Below, in pieces: positions 45,389-52,529 of a stretch of 64,000 bases of DNA. Position 1 is the stretch's first letter. The number at the start of each line of letters is the position of its first letter. The stretch is from Polynucleobacter sp. UK-Gri1-W3 (GTDB taxonomy: Bacteria; Pseudomonadota; Gammaproteobacteria; Burkholderiales; Burkholderiaceae): assembly GCF_018881595.1 (NCBI RefSeq), contig NZ_JACVQA010000006.1, positions 248,001 through 312,000 of the forward strand, written 5' to 3'. The notes beneath the pieces were generated by a model, which made no database searches, was not told the origin of the DNA, and was given only the letters and a program-made list of their open reading frames with translations. The position numbers and the translations under genes were made by a program.

Positions 45389-45901
45389 ATGAGCAAGTAC
45401 AGCAAGCAGTTCAAGCTAAAGGTAGTTAAAGAGTTTCTAAAGTCAGGTGGTCTTAAGCGGGTAGGTCACCTGTTTAAGATTAGCCATTCAGATGTCCGCA
45501 AATGGACCTTGGCCTATCAAGCCCATGGTCATAGTGGTCTTAACCCCAGCTTCCAACGCTACTCCCCAGTTTTTAAAGTCCAAGTTCTGCAGCACATGGC
45601 TGCGCACCAGATATCAGCAAGGCCAGCTGCCGCCCACTTTGGGATTGGGAGTATGACCACCATTTTGCAATGGCAAAAACTCTACAATGGGGGCGGTATT
45701 ACAGCCCTTGCTAATCGACCGAGAGGACGATCTCCTATGCCCCACTTCAATATCAAAGCGCTACTTAAAAAGCCCATCTCTGAGCTCACGCCGGCAGAGT
45801 TGCGACGACGCATGGAATATGCCGAGGCCGAGAGTGCGTACCTAAAAAAGTTAGAAGCCTTAGCTCAGAGCAAAGCAGTAAAAGAGAGCAAGCCCAAGTA
45901 A
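45389..45901 (+). CDS. IS3-family transposase OrfA
   Basis: A 170-residue DNA-binding OrfA. SKQFKLKVVKEFLKSGGLKRV and KISHSDVRKWTLAYQAHG form the first helix-turn-helix, and a second copy-like segment (FKVQVLQHMAAHQISARPAA) follows, so this is the longer OrfA type. A leucine-zipper-like helix near the C-terminus (LKKLEALAQ) contains the slippery site. Near its end translation can slip into the OrfB frame to make OrfAB. Confidence 0.93.
   Translation: MSKYSKQFKLKVVKEFLKSGGLKRVGHLFKISHSDVRKWTLAYQAHGHSGLNPSFQRYSPVFKVQVLQHMAAHQISARPAAAHFGIGSMTTILQWQKLYNGGGITALANRPRGRSPMPHFNIKALLKKPISELTPAELRRRMEYAEAESAYLKKLEALAQSKAVKESKPK
45844..45850 (+). other. Programmed -1 ribosomal frameshift site (A AAA AAG)
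   Basis: The heptamer AAAAAAG is in the correct phase (A AAA AAG relative to OrfA). Reading the -1 frame from here is open to OrfB without a stop, giving KKVRSLSSEQ... then ITELRQHYPLSDLL. This joins OrfA to OrfB as in other IS3 elements. Confidence 0.88.
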
Positions 45902-45954
45902 TTACTGAGCTAAGGCAACACTATCCTTTATCGGATTTACTAATCATCGCCAAG

Positions 45955-46740
45955 ATGGCTAAAAGCGTTTATTACTACTGGCGAGAAGCCAGTAGTAAAG
46001 CCGACCCTTATCAGGACACTAAAGAGCACATTACCCAGATCTTTAATGCCAACCAAGGTCGCTATGGCTATCGGCGAGTACACCTAGAGCTATGCAATCA
46101 GCACCAACACCTAAACCACAAGACAGTACAAAAGCTCATGACTCAATTAGGACTTAAATCGACTGTGAGACCTAAGCGATACCGGTCCTATAAAGACACT
46201 ATCGGTAAGGTGGCGCCCAATTTACTAGAGCGTAACTTTGGAGCAAGCAAACCTAATCAGAAGTGGGTCACTGATGTCACTGAGTTCAATATCAAAGGTG
46301 AGCGAGTATACCTATCGCCGATCTTAGACCTCTATAACCAAGAGATCATCTCCTATGAGATTGCCGATCGACCACAGATTAGCTCAGTAATGCAAATGCT
46401 TCAAAGCGCATTTAAACAGCTGGGACCAAAAGACAAACCTATGTTGCACTCAGACCAGGGTTGGCAATACCAGATGGGGCTGTATCAACAGGCCCTGCAC
46501 CAGCAAGGCATTACTCAAAGCATGTCCAGAAAAGGCAATTGCCTAGATAACGCTGTCATGGAGAACTGGTTTGGGATTATGAAAACAGAGTTCTTCTACC
46601 AAAAGAAGTTTGAGACTATTGAATCATTTAAGGCGGGGCTAGAGGAATATATCCACTACTACAACCATGATCGAATCAAACAAAAACTAAAGGGATTAAG
46701 CCCGGTGCAATACCGAACTCAATCCCTCGTGCTAACCTAA
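45955..46740 (+). CDS. IS3-family transposase OrfB (DDE integrase domain)
   Basis: The first ATG is at 45955 (261 residues), but the frame is open upstream and probably starts by frameshifting at 45844-45850. The residues before the ATG (ITELRQHYPLSDLL) are conserved family sequence. The integrase core has WVTDVTEFNI (first Asp), MLHSDQGWQYQ (second Asp) and CLDNAVMENWFGIMKTE (catalytic Glu). The end YNHDRIKQKLKGLSPVQYR is typical. Confidence 0.94.
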   Translation: MAKSVYYYWREASSKADPYQDTKEHITQIFNANQGRYGYRRVHLELCNQHQHLNHKTVQKLMTQLGLKSTVRPKRYRSYKDTIGKVAPNLLERNFGASKPNQKWVTDVTEFNIKGERVYLSPILDLYNQEIISYEIADRPQISSVMQMLQSAFKQLGPKDKPMLHSDQGWQYQMGLYQQALHQQGITQSMSRKGNCLDNAVMENWFGIMKTEFFYQKKFETIESFKAGLEEYIHYYNHDRIKQKLKGLSPVQYRTQSLVLT

Positions 46741-46746
46741 CTAAAC

Positions 46747-46771
46747 TGTCTAACTTTTGGGGGTTAGTTCA
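46747..46771 (+). repeat. IS3 right inverted repeat
   Basis: The inverted partner of the left end, reading TGAACTAACCCCC on the minus strand. Two of 25 positions differ from the left repeat. Confidence 0.9.
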
Positions 46772-46780
46772 CAAGGGTCG

Positions 46781-46837
46781 CTTTTGTATAACTGGTGGGT
46801 CGGGCGAGATTCGAGCTCGCGACCAACGGATTAAAAG
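46781..46837 (-). repeat. tRNA-Lys 3'-end fragment, copy A
   Basis: On the minus strand bases 46837-46793 are the 3' half of a tRNA-Lys: the CTTTTAA anticodon loop, variable loop, T arm and acceptor arm ending in CCA. The D arm and the 5' half are absent. One change in the T stem/loop (T to C) marks it as degenerate. The 12 bases beyond CCA also match copy C. The terminator that follows is split by the IS3 element. Confidence 0.88.
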
Positions 46838-46990
46838 AAGTTATGTCTCTTCAAAAATCTATATAGCGTATGGCTTTGGGCGGTTAAAAAATGAGTGTGC
46901 GATTGACTGTGCGATTGCTTTTTTGGTACATAGCTCTAAATCTCATTTTTATATCAAGTCTCGGGTAATAGTAGATCAGCCGCGTTAAAT

Positions 46991-47014
46991 AATTGTGTAA
47001 TATATTACACAATT
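46991..47014. promoter_or_regulatory. Perfect 24-bp palindromic operator with promoter
   Basis: Arms AATTGTGTAATA and TATTACACAATT are perfectly symmetric. It ends 17 bp before the XRE antitoxin start and touches a TATGAT -10-like box (47014-47019). The position suggests that the antitoxin represses its own operon here, as is known for many antitoxins. Confidence 0.75.
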
Positions 47015-47031
47015 TATGATATAGTGCACTT

Positions 47032-47514
47032 ATGAACTTACGCGAAATTGGTCTCAAAGTCGGGCAGCGTCGAACTGATCTAGGTTTATCCCAGGAGCGG
47101 TTGGCAAAACTATGCGGACTATCAAGGTCAACTATCCATCATCTAGAGAAAGGTAGTTTGAATGATTTGGGCGCAGCTAAATTGCTGTCCTTGTTATCGC
47201 TTCTAGGGCTAGATGTAATTACACAAGAGCACAGCAAAAAGCATCATGGCTTAGATATGGCCAGTAAGACAGCCAGCGTTAGTTATAAGACTAAATTACA
47301 AAGTGGTGATTTATCTCATTCGTTGGCCTGTGGAGATCTGCCTGAAAGTATTTATCCTCATGTGGCAACGCTATTGGATGAGGCGCCACTAGAAATTATC
47401 GTGTCTGCGGTTGAGGAGGCCGCCAAAAATAATCACGTTGCACCCAAAGTGATTTGGAAGAATATTAATCGATGGGCGCAAGAGATGCATTCTCTCAGAT
47501 CGGCTTGGACTTAA
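47032..47514 (+). CDS. XRE-family helix-turn-helix antitoxin/regulator
   Basis: A 160-residue protein. Residues about 5-60 are an XRE helix-turn-helix: GLKVGQRRTDLGLSQERLAK, then LCGLSRSTIHHLEKG. The rest is helical and may bind the toxin. It is followed 3 bp later by an AbiEii-type nucleotidyltransferase. The palindrome just upstream is a likely operator. In this family the regulator neutralises the toxin through protein contact or transcription control. Confidence 0.85.
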   Translation: MNLREIGLKVGQRRTDLGLSQERLAKLCGLSRSTIHHLEKGSLNDLGAAKLLSLLSLLGLDVITQEHSKKHHGLDMASKTASVSYKTKLQSGDLSHSLACGDLPESIYPHVATLLDEAPLEIIVSAVEEAAKNNHVAPKVIWKNINRWAQEMHSLRSAWT

Positions 47515-47517
47515 TTC

Positions 47518-48183
47518 ATGAATAATATTATTGAACGTGAACTTCCCGAAGGGGTGTGGAGAGATTTACTTCCGCATGCGCTTTCTATTATTGAAGATAT
47601 TAAAAATCACGGAACGCCCGATCCATTTTGGACTTTTGGTGGTGGCACGGTATTAATGTTTCGTTATCAGCATCGGCTTAGTAAGGATATTGATATCTTT
47701 GTTCCAGATCCACAGTACTTAGGTTTTGTCACGCCACGCTTGAGTGATGTGGCTGCAGCGGTGAGCACAGACTACGTTGAAGATCAGAGCTCTTACGTGA
47801 AGTTAATTCGTCCAGAAGGGGAAATCGATTTTGTGGCATCCCCAAATCTCACTGATACACCTTTTGAAGTATGGAATATTGGCGGCCAACAGATTCGGGT
47901 AGAAACTGCTGCAGAGATTGTGGCAAAGAAATTGTGGCACCGAGGTGACAGGGCTACCGCTCGTGATTTATTTGATCTGTCATTAATTATTGAGCGAGAA
48001 CCCGAAGCCTTAGTAAAGGCTGCTAAATTCTTGCGAAAGAATGCCGAGCCATTTAGTAGTCAGATATCTAGCAGGGCAGCAGTATTAAAAGTGCAGTTCG
48101 CTCAGATTGATATCTTGAATTACAGGCCAAGCTATGACGAGGCAGCGCAGAGGGCAGTCACATTCCTAGGTTCACTTAAGTAA
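47518..48183 (+). CDS. AbiEii/AbiGii-type nucleotidyltransferase toxin
   Basis: A 221-residue protein of the AbiEii toxin family (DNA polymerase beta-like fold). The nucleotidyltransferase signature is GGGTVLMFRYQHRLSKDIDIF, with the GG/S motif followed by the DxD pair. A third acidic residue is in GEIDFVASPN. AAEIVAKKLWHRGDRATARDLFDL is the typical C-terminal helix. Such toxins modify tRNA or other targets by NTP transfer; here the target is unknown. Confidence 0.88.
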   Translation: MNNIIERELPEGVWRDLLPHALSIIEDIKNHGTPDPFWTFGGGTVLMFRYQHRLSKDIDIFVPDPQYLGFVTPRLSDVAAAVSTDYVEDQSSYVKLIRPEGEIDFVASPNLTDTPFEVWNIGGQQIRVETAAEIVAKKLWHRGDRATARDLFDLSLIIEREPEALVKAAKFLRKNAEPFSSQISSRAAVLKVQFAQIDILNYRPSYDEAAQRAVTFLGSLK

Positions 48184-48210
48184 GGGTGATTGATCGATAC
48201 ACGGGTAATA

Positions 48211-48234
48211 AAAAAGCCCCGCAGAGCGAGGCTT
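48211..48234 (-). terminator. Terminator downstream of tRNA-Lys fragment B
   Basis: AAGCCCCGC and GCGAGGCTT form a 9-bp stem (one mismatch) with an AGA loop. On the minus strand it ends in TTTTTT. It would terminate the minus-strand toxin-antitoxin transcript starting near 49098. Confidence 0.75.
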
Positions 48235-48243
48235 AGTAATGCT

Positions 48244-48280
48244 TGGTGGGTCGGGCGAGATTCGAACTCGCGATCAACGG
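48244..48280 (-). repeat. tRNA-Lys 3'-end fragment, copy B
   Basis: 37 bases equal to the T arm, acceptor arm and CCA end of tRNA-Lys with one change relative to copy C. The match ends before the anticodon loop. It lies directly next to the stop codon of the third minus-strand toxin-antitoxin gene. Confidence 0.85.
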
Positions 48281-48283
48281 TGT

Positions 48284-48514
48284 TTAGGCCGTAAGTTGGC
48301 GCTGCTTAATGAGTTCTGCGGCAGGGATCCGCACTATCTTGCCATCAATGGTAGTTATGATTGCAGTATTGGTTTGAATTGCCAAGTCTATTGCAGCTTG
48401 TCCAGCACGTTGCATGGCGTAGTAGGATCCAGCAATATCAGGATCTGATGAATTACGTATATCTTTGCTTGGAGTTACCGCAAAAGGCTTTTCTATGGGA
48501 TTATTTTTTTCCAT
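48284..48514 (-). CDS. Third gene of the minus-strand toxin-antitoxin operon
   Basis: A 76-residue protein from ATG 48514, starting MEKNNPIEKPFAVTPSKDIR. It has no known domain. A soluble, alpha/beta pattern with SYYAMQRAGQAAIDLAIQTN and TTIDGKIVRIPAAEL is seen. It overlaps the toxin gene by 14 bp and its stop abuts tRNA fragment B. Other in-frame ATGs at 48523 and 48526 are possible. Confidence 0.6.
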   Translation of the reverse strand: MEKNNPIEKPFAVTPSKDIRNSSDPDIAGSYYAMQRAGQAAIDLAIQTNTAIITTIDGKIVRIPAAELIKQRQLTA

Positions 48515-48830
48515 AAGCAGCATCATGATCTGGTTCAATTAATAAAACCCTTAGGAAATGATCTTCTCTGAAGCCAATTCCCCGGATTGATTTGCTAACT
48601 CGAAATGAGTAGAGTGCATCAATGCCTTTTGGTGTGGGAATGCTATGAATCTTTTCCCACTTCAATCCCTTATCGCGGTAAACCTGGTTCCAGGTCAATT
48701 GCGTGATTTTGTCAAAAGTGGCTAAGGCTTTCTCTTGTTCGGATGGCTCCAAACTCTCCCAGGTAGATTGGAAGATGGGGCTATTCAGATCAAGCTCAAC
48801 TAAAGGCTCAGGCTTTGCGTTTCGCGCCAT
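48501..48830 (-). CDS. RelE/ParE-superfamily-like toxin
   Basis: A 109-residue protein. The C-terminal part LYSFRVSKSIRGIGFREDHF and LLIEPDHDAAYGKK matches RelE/ParE-type toxins and their relatives (SFRV...RGI and DHD.AY). The N-terminal half is an extra helical segment. It lies between an AbrB-like gene and a third small gene, all overlapping. An mRNA-cleavage or gyrase-type target is possible but unproved. Confidence 0.72.
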   Translation of the reverse strand: MARNAKPEPLVELDLNSPIFQSTWESLEPSEQEKALATFDKITQLTWNQVYRDKGLKWEKIHSIPTPKGIDALYSFRVSKSIRGIGFREDHFLRVLLIEPDHDAAYGKK

Positions 48831-49098
48831 GAGTTTTAGCCATTTTTAGTTTAGAAAGATCGGTAGCTTTAGCAGGCGTCTTTTGTGCCCAGGCTAGGGC
48901 GGTAACCAAATCTTTTTTAACAGTAGGCTTATGCATCCACTTTTCATTGTCCGGAATAACGGTGGCGGTGCGAATCACCCAAACGCCTGGTTCAGGGGTT
49001 TCAACTAGCACTTGGCGGCCGGCATGCTCCTTCCCGAGCGAAATTTGTCCACTGGATCCAATGGATTTAATAACTTGATGATCTATGACTGCACCCAT
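48808..49098 (-). CDS. SpoVT/AbrB-like antitoxin
   Basis: A 96-residue protein. The N-terminus HQVIKSIGSSGQISLGKEHAGRQVLVETPEPG resembles the AbrB swapped-hairpin DNA-binding fold. The C-terminal half is Lys-rich (PAKATDLSKLKMAKTHGAKRK) and could bind the toxin. The ATG at 49098 has AGGAGAAT upstream. It overlaps the toxin gene by 23 bp. Confidence 0.72.
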   Translation of the reverse strand: MGAVIDHQVIKSIGSSGQISLGKEHAGRQVLVETPEPGVWVIRTATVIPDNEKWMHKPTVKKDLVTALAWAQKTPAKATDLSKLKMAKTHGAKRKA

Positions 49099-49119
49099 GG
49101 CATTCTCCTGTATTCATGC

Positions 49120-49143
49120 TGCATTATTGCATTATAGCATGAT
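49120..49143. promoter_or_regulatory. Tandem octamer repeats upstream of the AbrB-like antitoxin
   Basis: Three near-identical 8-mers occur in a row: TGCATTAT, TGCATTAT, AGCATGAT. They lie 22-45 bp upstream of the antitoxin start on the minus strand. They may be binding sites for the antitoxin itself. Confidence 0.45.
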
Positions 49144-49220
49144 AATATTGGAAATTGCCCTTATTCGGAGTAATGCAATCCCATCTGCTTGCATTAAGTA
49201 TGGCCTTGGTCTTGTTGTAG

Positions 49221-49256
49221 AAAAGAAAAAGCCCCCAGATTTCTCCAGAGGCTTTT
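49221..49256 (-). terminator. Terminator downstream of tRNA-Lys fragment C
   Basis: AAAAGCC and GGCTTTT arms pair with a further partly paired inner part. On the minus strand the T-rich run TTTTTCTTTT follows. It probably was the natural terminator of a tRNA-Lys gene. The same T run follows fragment A beyond the IS3 element. Confidence 0.7.
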
Positions 49257-49308
49257 GTATAACTGGTGGGTCGGGCGAGATTCGAACTCGCGACCAACGG
49301 ATTAAAAG
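49252..49308 (-). repeat. tRNA-Lys 3'-end fragment, copy C
   Basis: 57 bases equal to copy A apart from one base: 12 bases of downstream flank, then CCA, acceptor, T arm, variable loop and anticodon-loop 3' half of a tRNA-Lys. The sequence 5' of the anticodon does not fold into a tRNA, so it is a fragment. Confidence 0.88.
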
Positions 49309-49359
49309 AGCTGTTTTAACGCCGACAGACTCAATTTAACACAAAAATATACGTTAAAT

Positions 49360-49506
49360 CTACAGCCGTCGCCCTTGAATGATTTCAACAAGAAACATAA
49401 CAATTGCAATGACTAGCAGAACGTGGATAAACCCACCAAGGGTGTAAGAGGAAACAAAACCTAGTAGCCAAAGGACTAGAAGAATAATGGCAATGGCACG
49501 AATCAT
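49360..49506 (-). CDS. Lmo0937-type small membrane protein
   Basis: A 48-residue protein, MIRAIAIILLVLWLLGFVSS and GGFIHVLLVIAIVMFLVEII, with two membrane helices and a final QGRRL. This matches the small lmo0937-family (DUF5670). ATG 49506 has AAGGAAGA just upstream. It follows the BON-domain gene on the same strand by 13 bp, so they are likely co-transcribed. Confidence 0.82.
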   Translation of the reverse strand: MIRAIAIILLVLWLLGFVSSYTLGGFIHVLLVIAIVMFLVEIIQGRRL

Positions 49507-49519
49507 GGAGTCTTCCTTG

Positions 49520-49855
49520 TTACCTGTAGAAGGGGTTCATGCTTCCCTTAACTCGCATATCATTTTTAACTGAAGTCACGCCATTGATGGTCTTTGCAAC
49601 ATCAACTACGCGATTGGTTTGTTCGATGCTACCTACAAACCCGCTAAGTTGAACCTCTCCCTTGAAGGTGACAACATTGATCTCAAGGGATTTTAGTGAG
49701 GGGTCATTAAAAATGGCAGCCTTAACTTTGGTGGTTATTGCGCTGTCATCAATATATTGACCTGCGCTTTCACTGGTGGCTGAGCCGGCACATGCCGATG
49801 TAATCAGGGTGACGGATATTGCTAACAATACGAGTGATTTTTTTATGAATTGCAT
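49520..49855 (-). CDS. BON-domain lipoprotein/periplasmic protein
   Basis: A 111-residue protein. ATG 49855 has GAGG upstream; an ATG at 49867 would add four residues. The signal peptide MQFIKKSLVLLAISVTLITSAC ends in a lipobox-like SAC. The BON domain is IDDSAITTKVKAAIFNDPSLKS, then NVVTFKGEVQLSGFVGS and VKNDMRVK. BON proteins of this type respond to osmotic stress. It shares a transcript with the Lmo0937-like gene. Confidence 0.9.
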   Translation of the reverse strand: MQFIKKSLVLLAISVTLITSACAGSATSESAGQYIDDSAITTKVKAAIFNDPSLKSLEINVVTFKGEVQLSGFVGSIEQTNRVVDVAKTINGVTSVKNDMRVKGSMNPFYR

Positions 49856-49867
49856 GTGAAGCCTCAT

Positions 49868-50222
49868 TTCTAAAAGGAGTGCTTTGCAGGGAGGGGGTAA
49901 CCCAAAAGGCCTAAAGGTGGGCCTAATTTCATGTTACGCCTATTAGTTCGATAAAAGGGCTTTTAATTGAAGAGATCGGATGCCATGCATTATTGAGTTA
50001 ATGCCATATAAATTTGTGACGCGTTAGTCGTAATTTCAGTTTTCAAATTTTGGAATATCCTCAATGGTTGAAAACGCTACCCCCATCCTATTGCTGATAA
50101 CAATATGGGCAGGCAATAACCTACTAGCTTATTGAGGTTTACATAGTATTTAAAGTGAATATTGCCAAATTTTCAGCGTTCATGACATACTTAAACACAT
50201 CATTAATTTTTGGTATCGGTTT
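49868..50222. other. 355-bp intergenic region upstream of a glycosyltransferase
   Basis: No gene, tRNA or strong palindrome is seen. It is A+T-rich with stop codons in all frames. It should hold the divergent promoters for the BON-domain gene (minus) and the glycosyltransferase (plus). Confidence 0.5.
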
Positions 50223-51524
50223 TTGTACTTTTCTATAAAAACAAAATTTGTTGCTGCGCTGCTCTTTTCCCTGAGTTGGATGGCCTTTTCTTTTTGGTTT
50301 TCTCAGCCCTGGTATTCAGATCTGAGCAATGCTATTGGGCCCATTCCTGCTTATTTCATCATCACATTCATAGCAATAGTCCCTGGGTTTATGAATGCAT
50401 TTGTATCCATTGCTTTGTTCTTAGATAAGCGTCCCAAGGTTATCGAAGGGCAAAAGTATCCACCAGTCACAATACTGGTTGCAGCCTATAACGAAGAGCA
50501 GGCAATCGGCTCAACCCTATCAGGAATACTTTTACAGGATTACCCAGCTGATATATATGTCATTGTTATTAATGATGGCTCAATAGATAACACTCCTCGA
50601 ATTGTTAAGTCCCTTGTGGAAAAACACTCAAAATTAGATTTAATTGACTTGTCTACGAACATTGGAAAGGCTGCCGCCCTTAATCGGGGGCTTGAAAAAA
50701 GTAAAACCGACATCATTATTTCAATCGATGCGGATAGTTATATTCTAAAGGATGGTGTACGACACCTAGTCGGTCGCTACCTCTCGGATCCCACTAATAC
50801 AAGGGCGGTAGCTGGTGAGATTCTCATTAGAAATTCGCGAGAAAATTGGATTACCAAAGCGCAGGAATGGGATTATTTCCTAGGCATCGCAACTGTGAAG
50901 CGTATTCAATCACTGTTCCAAGGTACGCTAGTCGCGCAAGGCGCCTTTTCACTCTATGACCGCAAAACGGTGGTTGACTTGGGTGGGTGGCCTAATATGG
51001 TTGGCGAAGATATTGTCTTGACTTGGAAAATCCTTTTAGCTGGCTATAGGGTAGGGCATGCTGAAGATGCTTTGGCATTTACTGACTGTCCAAATACTTT
51101 GAAAAAGTTTATTAAACAAAGGCAGCGCTGGTCGCGAGGGCTGATAGAGACATTCAAAGAAAATCCAACAATCTTATTTAAACCGAGGTTATCCACACTT
51201 TATATATGGTGGAATACGCTATTCCCATTTATAGATATAGCCTATACCTTTGGCTTCATACCTGGAATGGTGTTGGCATGCTTTGGGATATATTGGATAG
51301 TTGGCCCAATGACTTTATCTTTATTGCCCTTAGCCTTCATACTCAATATGCGTATGTATTCAAAGGGAAAGGCTATGTTTGACCAAGAGGGGTTAAAAGT
51401 GCGTAAAAATATCTTAGGATTTTTATTCTATGTGTTTGCGTATGGATTGGTTTTGCAGCCCGCCTGCGTTTACGGATATTTTTCAGAACTTTTTAATTTC
51501 AAGAAGACTTGGGGAACAAAATGA
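50223..51524 (+). CDS. Family 2 glycosyltransferase, PgaC-like
   Basis: A 433-residue membrane glycosyltransferase with two N-terminal and three or more C-terminal membrane helices. The GT-2 domain has TILVAAYNEEQAIGSTLSGI, NDGSIDNTP, DADSY (DxD), GEDIVLTWK (ED motif) and QRQRWSRGL (QxxRW). It likely polymerises an exopolysaccharide of beta-GlcNAc type. The start is uncertain: TTG 50223 is the only upstream start codon in frame and no ribosome-binding site is obvious; ATG 50280 is the alternative. Confidence 0.88.
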   Translation: MYFSIKTKFVAALLFSLSWMAFSFWFSQPWYSDLSNAIGPIPAYFIITFIAIVPGFMNAFVSIALFLDKRPKVIEGQKYPPVTILVAAYNEEQAIGSTLSGILLQDYPADIYVIVINDGSIDNTPRIVKSLVEKHSKLDLIDLSTNIGKAAALNRGLEKSKTDIIISIDADSYILKDGVRHLVGRYLSDPTNTRAVAGEILIRNSRENWITKAQEWDYFLGIATVKRIQSLFQGTLVAQGAFSLYDRKTVVDLGGWPNMVGEDIVLTWKILLAGYRVGHAEDALAFTDCPNTLKKFIKQRQRWSRGLIETFKENPTILFKPRLSTLYIWWNTLFPFIDIAYTFGFIPGMVLACFGIYWIVGPMTLSLLPLAFILNMRMYSKGKAMFDQEGLKVRKNILGFLFYVFAYGLVLQPACVYGYFSELFNFKKTWGTK

Positions 51525-52465
51525 GATCCCTTCGCCATTTCATCCTAATCTTACTGTTGTTGAATATGGCTTCAGGCGTATATGCCCAGGAAGAGCAGTC
51601 TACAAAGCAAGCAATCTCTATTCCAAACGCCTATATTGCCTCTGACAGTGAGGGGTTCTCAACCTACAAGTACAACGCTGGCTATATGCCTTTATATGAG
51701 CATGGAGAAAAATATACTGGTGTCAGTTATCAGCATAATTACTTTACGCAGGGTAGCTGGGACTCATCAGCGGAGGTTTATACCTTATTCACAAAAGCTA
51801 TTAATCCGAGGACAAGCCTAGGCTACAACCTTAGTCTTGGTTATAACTTACAAAATGGCCATAAGCTTCTTACTACAGACAGTAATTACAGCCTTCACGT
51901 TACCGACTCTACAAAAGCAGAATTTTTTGTTAACCGCGACCGAGTTGAAACTCAAAATGCACTGAATAACGGGATCTATTACACATTTGGTGGCGCCAGC
52001 ATTGAGCAGCAAATTATTGAGCGATTAACGGCAATTGTGATGGCGGGCAATATGTATTTTTCCGATACAAACACTAGGCCAACAGTTAGGGCAAAGTTGA
52101 TTTATGACTTAATTCCTGATTATGGAGTGACTGCACAATTGCGTTATCGCCAATTTCGCGATACCAATACCAATGTTGTAAATAATTATTTCAACCCAAA
52201 CGAATACAGCGAAACGATGATTGCTTTTGGGGCAAGAAAAAGAATTGCTGGTTGGATTTTGAGCGGTACGGCGGGGGTAGGGCGGCAAGCCGTTAATCAA
52301 GACCCAAGCACCACTACTCAACTTTATGAGTTTGCAGCGACGAGTCCTATCGCCTCCAATGACTGCTACTTTAAGACTCGCGCAGGGTACGGCAAGTCTG
52401 CTGGTTTTTTGGGCCCTAATTACTTCTACCGCTATGTAATGGAAGAGTTGATTATTCCATTTTAG
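51521..52465 (+). CDS. Outer-membrane beta-barrel protein (YaiO/PgaA-barrel-like)
   Basis: A 314-residue protein with a signal peptide ending at VYA. Repeated amphipathic strands such as TSLGYNLSLGYNL and TKAEFFVNRDRVETQ are typical of a barrel, and the final residue is Phe (LIIPF), the outer-membrane assembly signal. ATG 51521 has GGGGA upstream and overlaps the glycosyltransferase stop (ATGA). It probably exports the polymer made by the upstream enzyme. Confidence 0.82.
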   Translation: MRSLRHFILILLLLNMASGVYAQEEQSTKQAISIPNAYIASDSEGFSTYKYNAGYMPLYEHGEKYTGVSYQHNYFTQGSWDSSAEVYTLFTKAINPRTSLGYNLSLGYNLQNGHKLLTTDSNYSLHVTDSTKAEFFVNRDRVETQNALNNGIYYTFGGASIEQQIIERLTAIVMAGNMYFSDTNTRPTVRAKLIYDLIPDYGVTAQLRYRQFRDTNTNVVNNYFNPNEYSETMIAFGARKRIAGWILSGTAGVGRQAVNQDPSTTTQLYEFAATSPIASNDCYFKTRAGYGKSAGFLGPNYFYRYVMEELIIPF

Positions 52466-52529
52466 TATTACTAAGATTGCGAACTGTTTAACTCATCATT
52501 AGCTAGCTTCACAGCTCGGATAAAGGCCT

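Larger units (their letters stand above)
45336..46771 (+). mobile_element. IS3-family insertion sequence
   Basis: A 1436-bp element bounded by 25-bp imperfect inverted repeats (2 mismatches) at 45336-45360 and 46747-46771. It encodes an OrfA with helix-turn-helix and an OrfB with a DDE integrase domain, linked by a programmed -1 frameshift. The ends begin TGAACT. No obvious matching 3-bp target duplication is seen (TGC left, CAA right). The element lies within a terminator that follows the tRNA-Lys 3' fragment A. Confidence 0.95.
46772..47031. other. Intergenic region between IS3 and toxin-antitoxin genes
   Basis: No gene is visible. It holds the tRNA-Lys 3' fragment A (46781-46837), a 12-bp-period direct repeat (TGTGCGATTG at 46896-46905 and 46908-46917) and the palindromic operator at 46991-47014. 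A TATGATAT box precedes the antitoxin start. Confidence 0.6.

Noticed and set aside
48239..48448. Open reading frame beginning with the GGSGEIRTRDQR-type peptide
   Set aside because: It is the translation of the tRNA-Lys 3' fragment B on the opposite strand; this peptide is a known type of annotation artefact.
46793..49308. Intact tRNA-Lys genes at fragments A, B and C
   Set aside because: Each match stops at or before the anticodon loop; the 5' half with D arm and acceptor 5' strand is missing in all three.
49085..49339. Open reading frame containing GGSGEIRTRDQRIKR
   Set aside because: Same artefact, from tRNA-Lys fragment C. There is no ribosome-binding site and it overlaps the antitoxin start.
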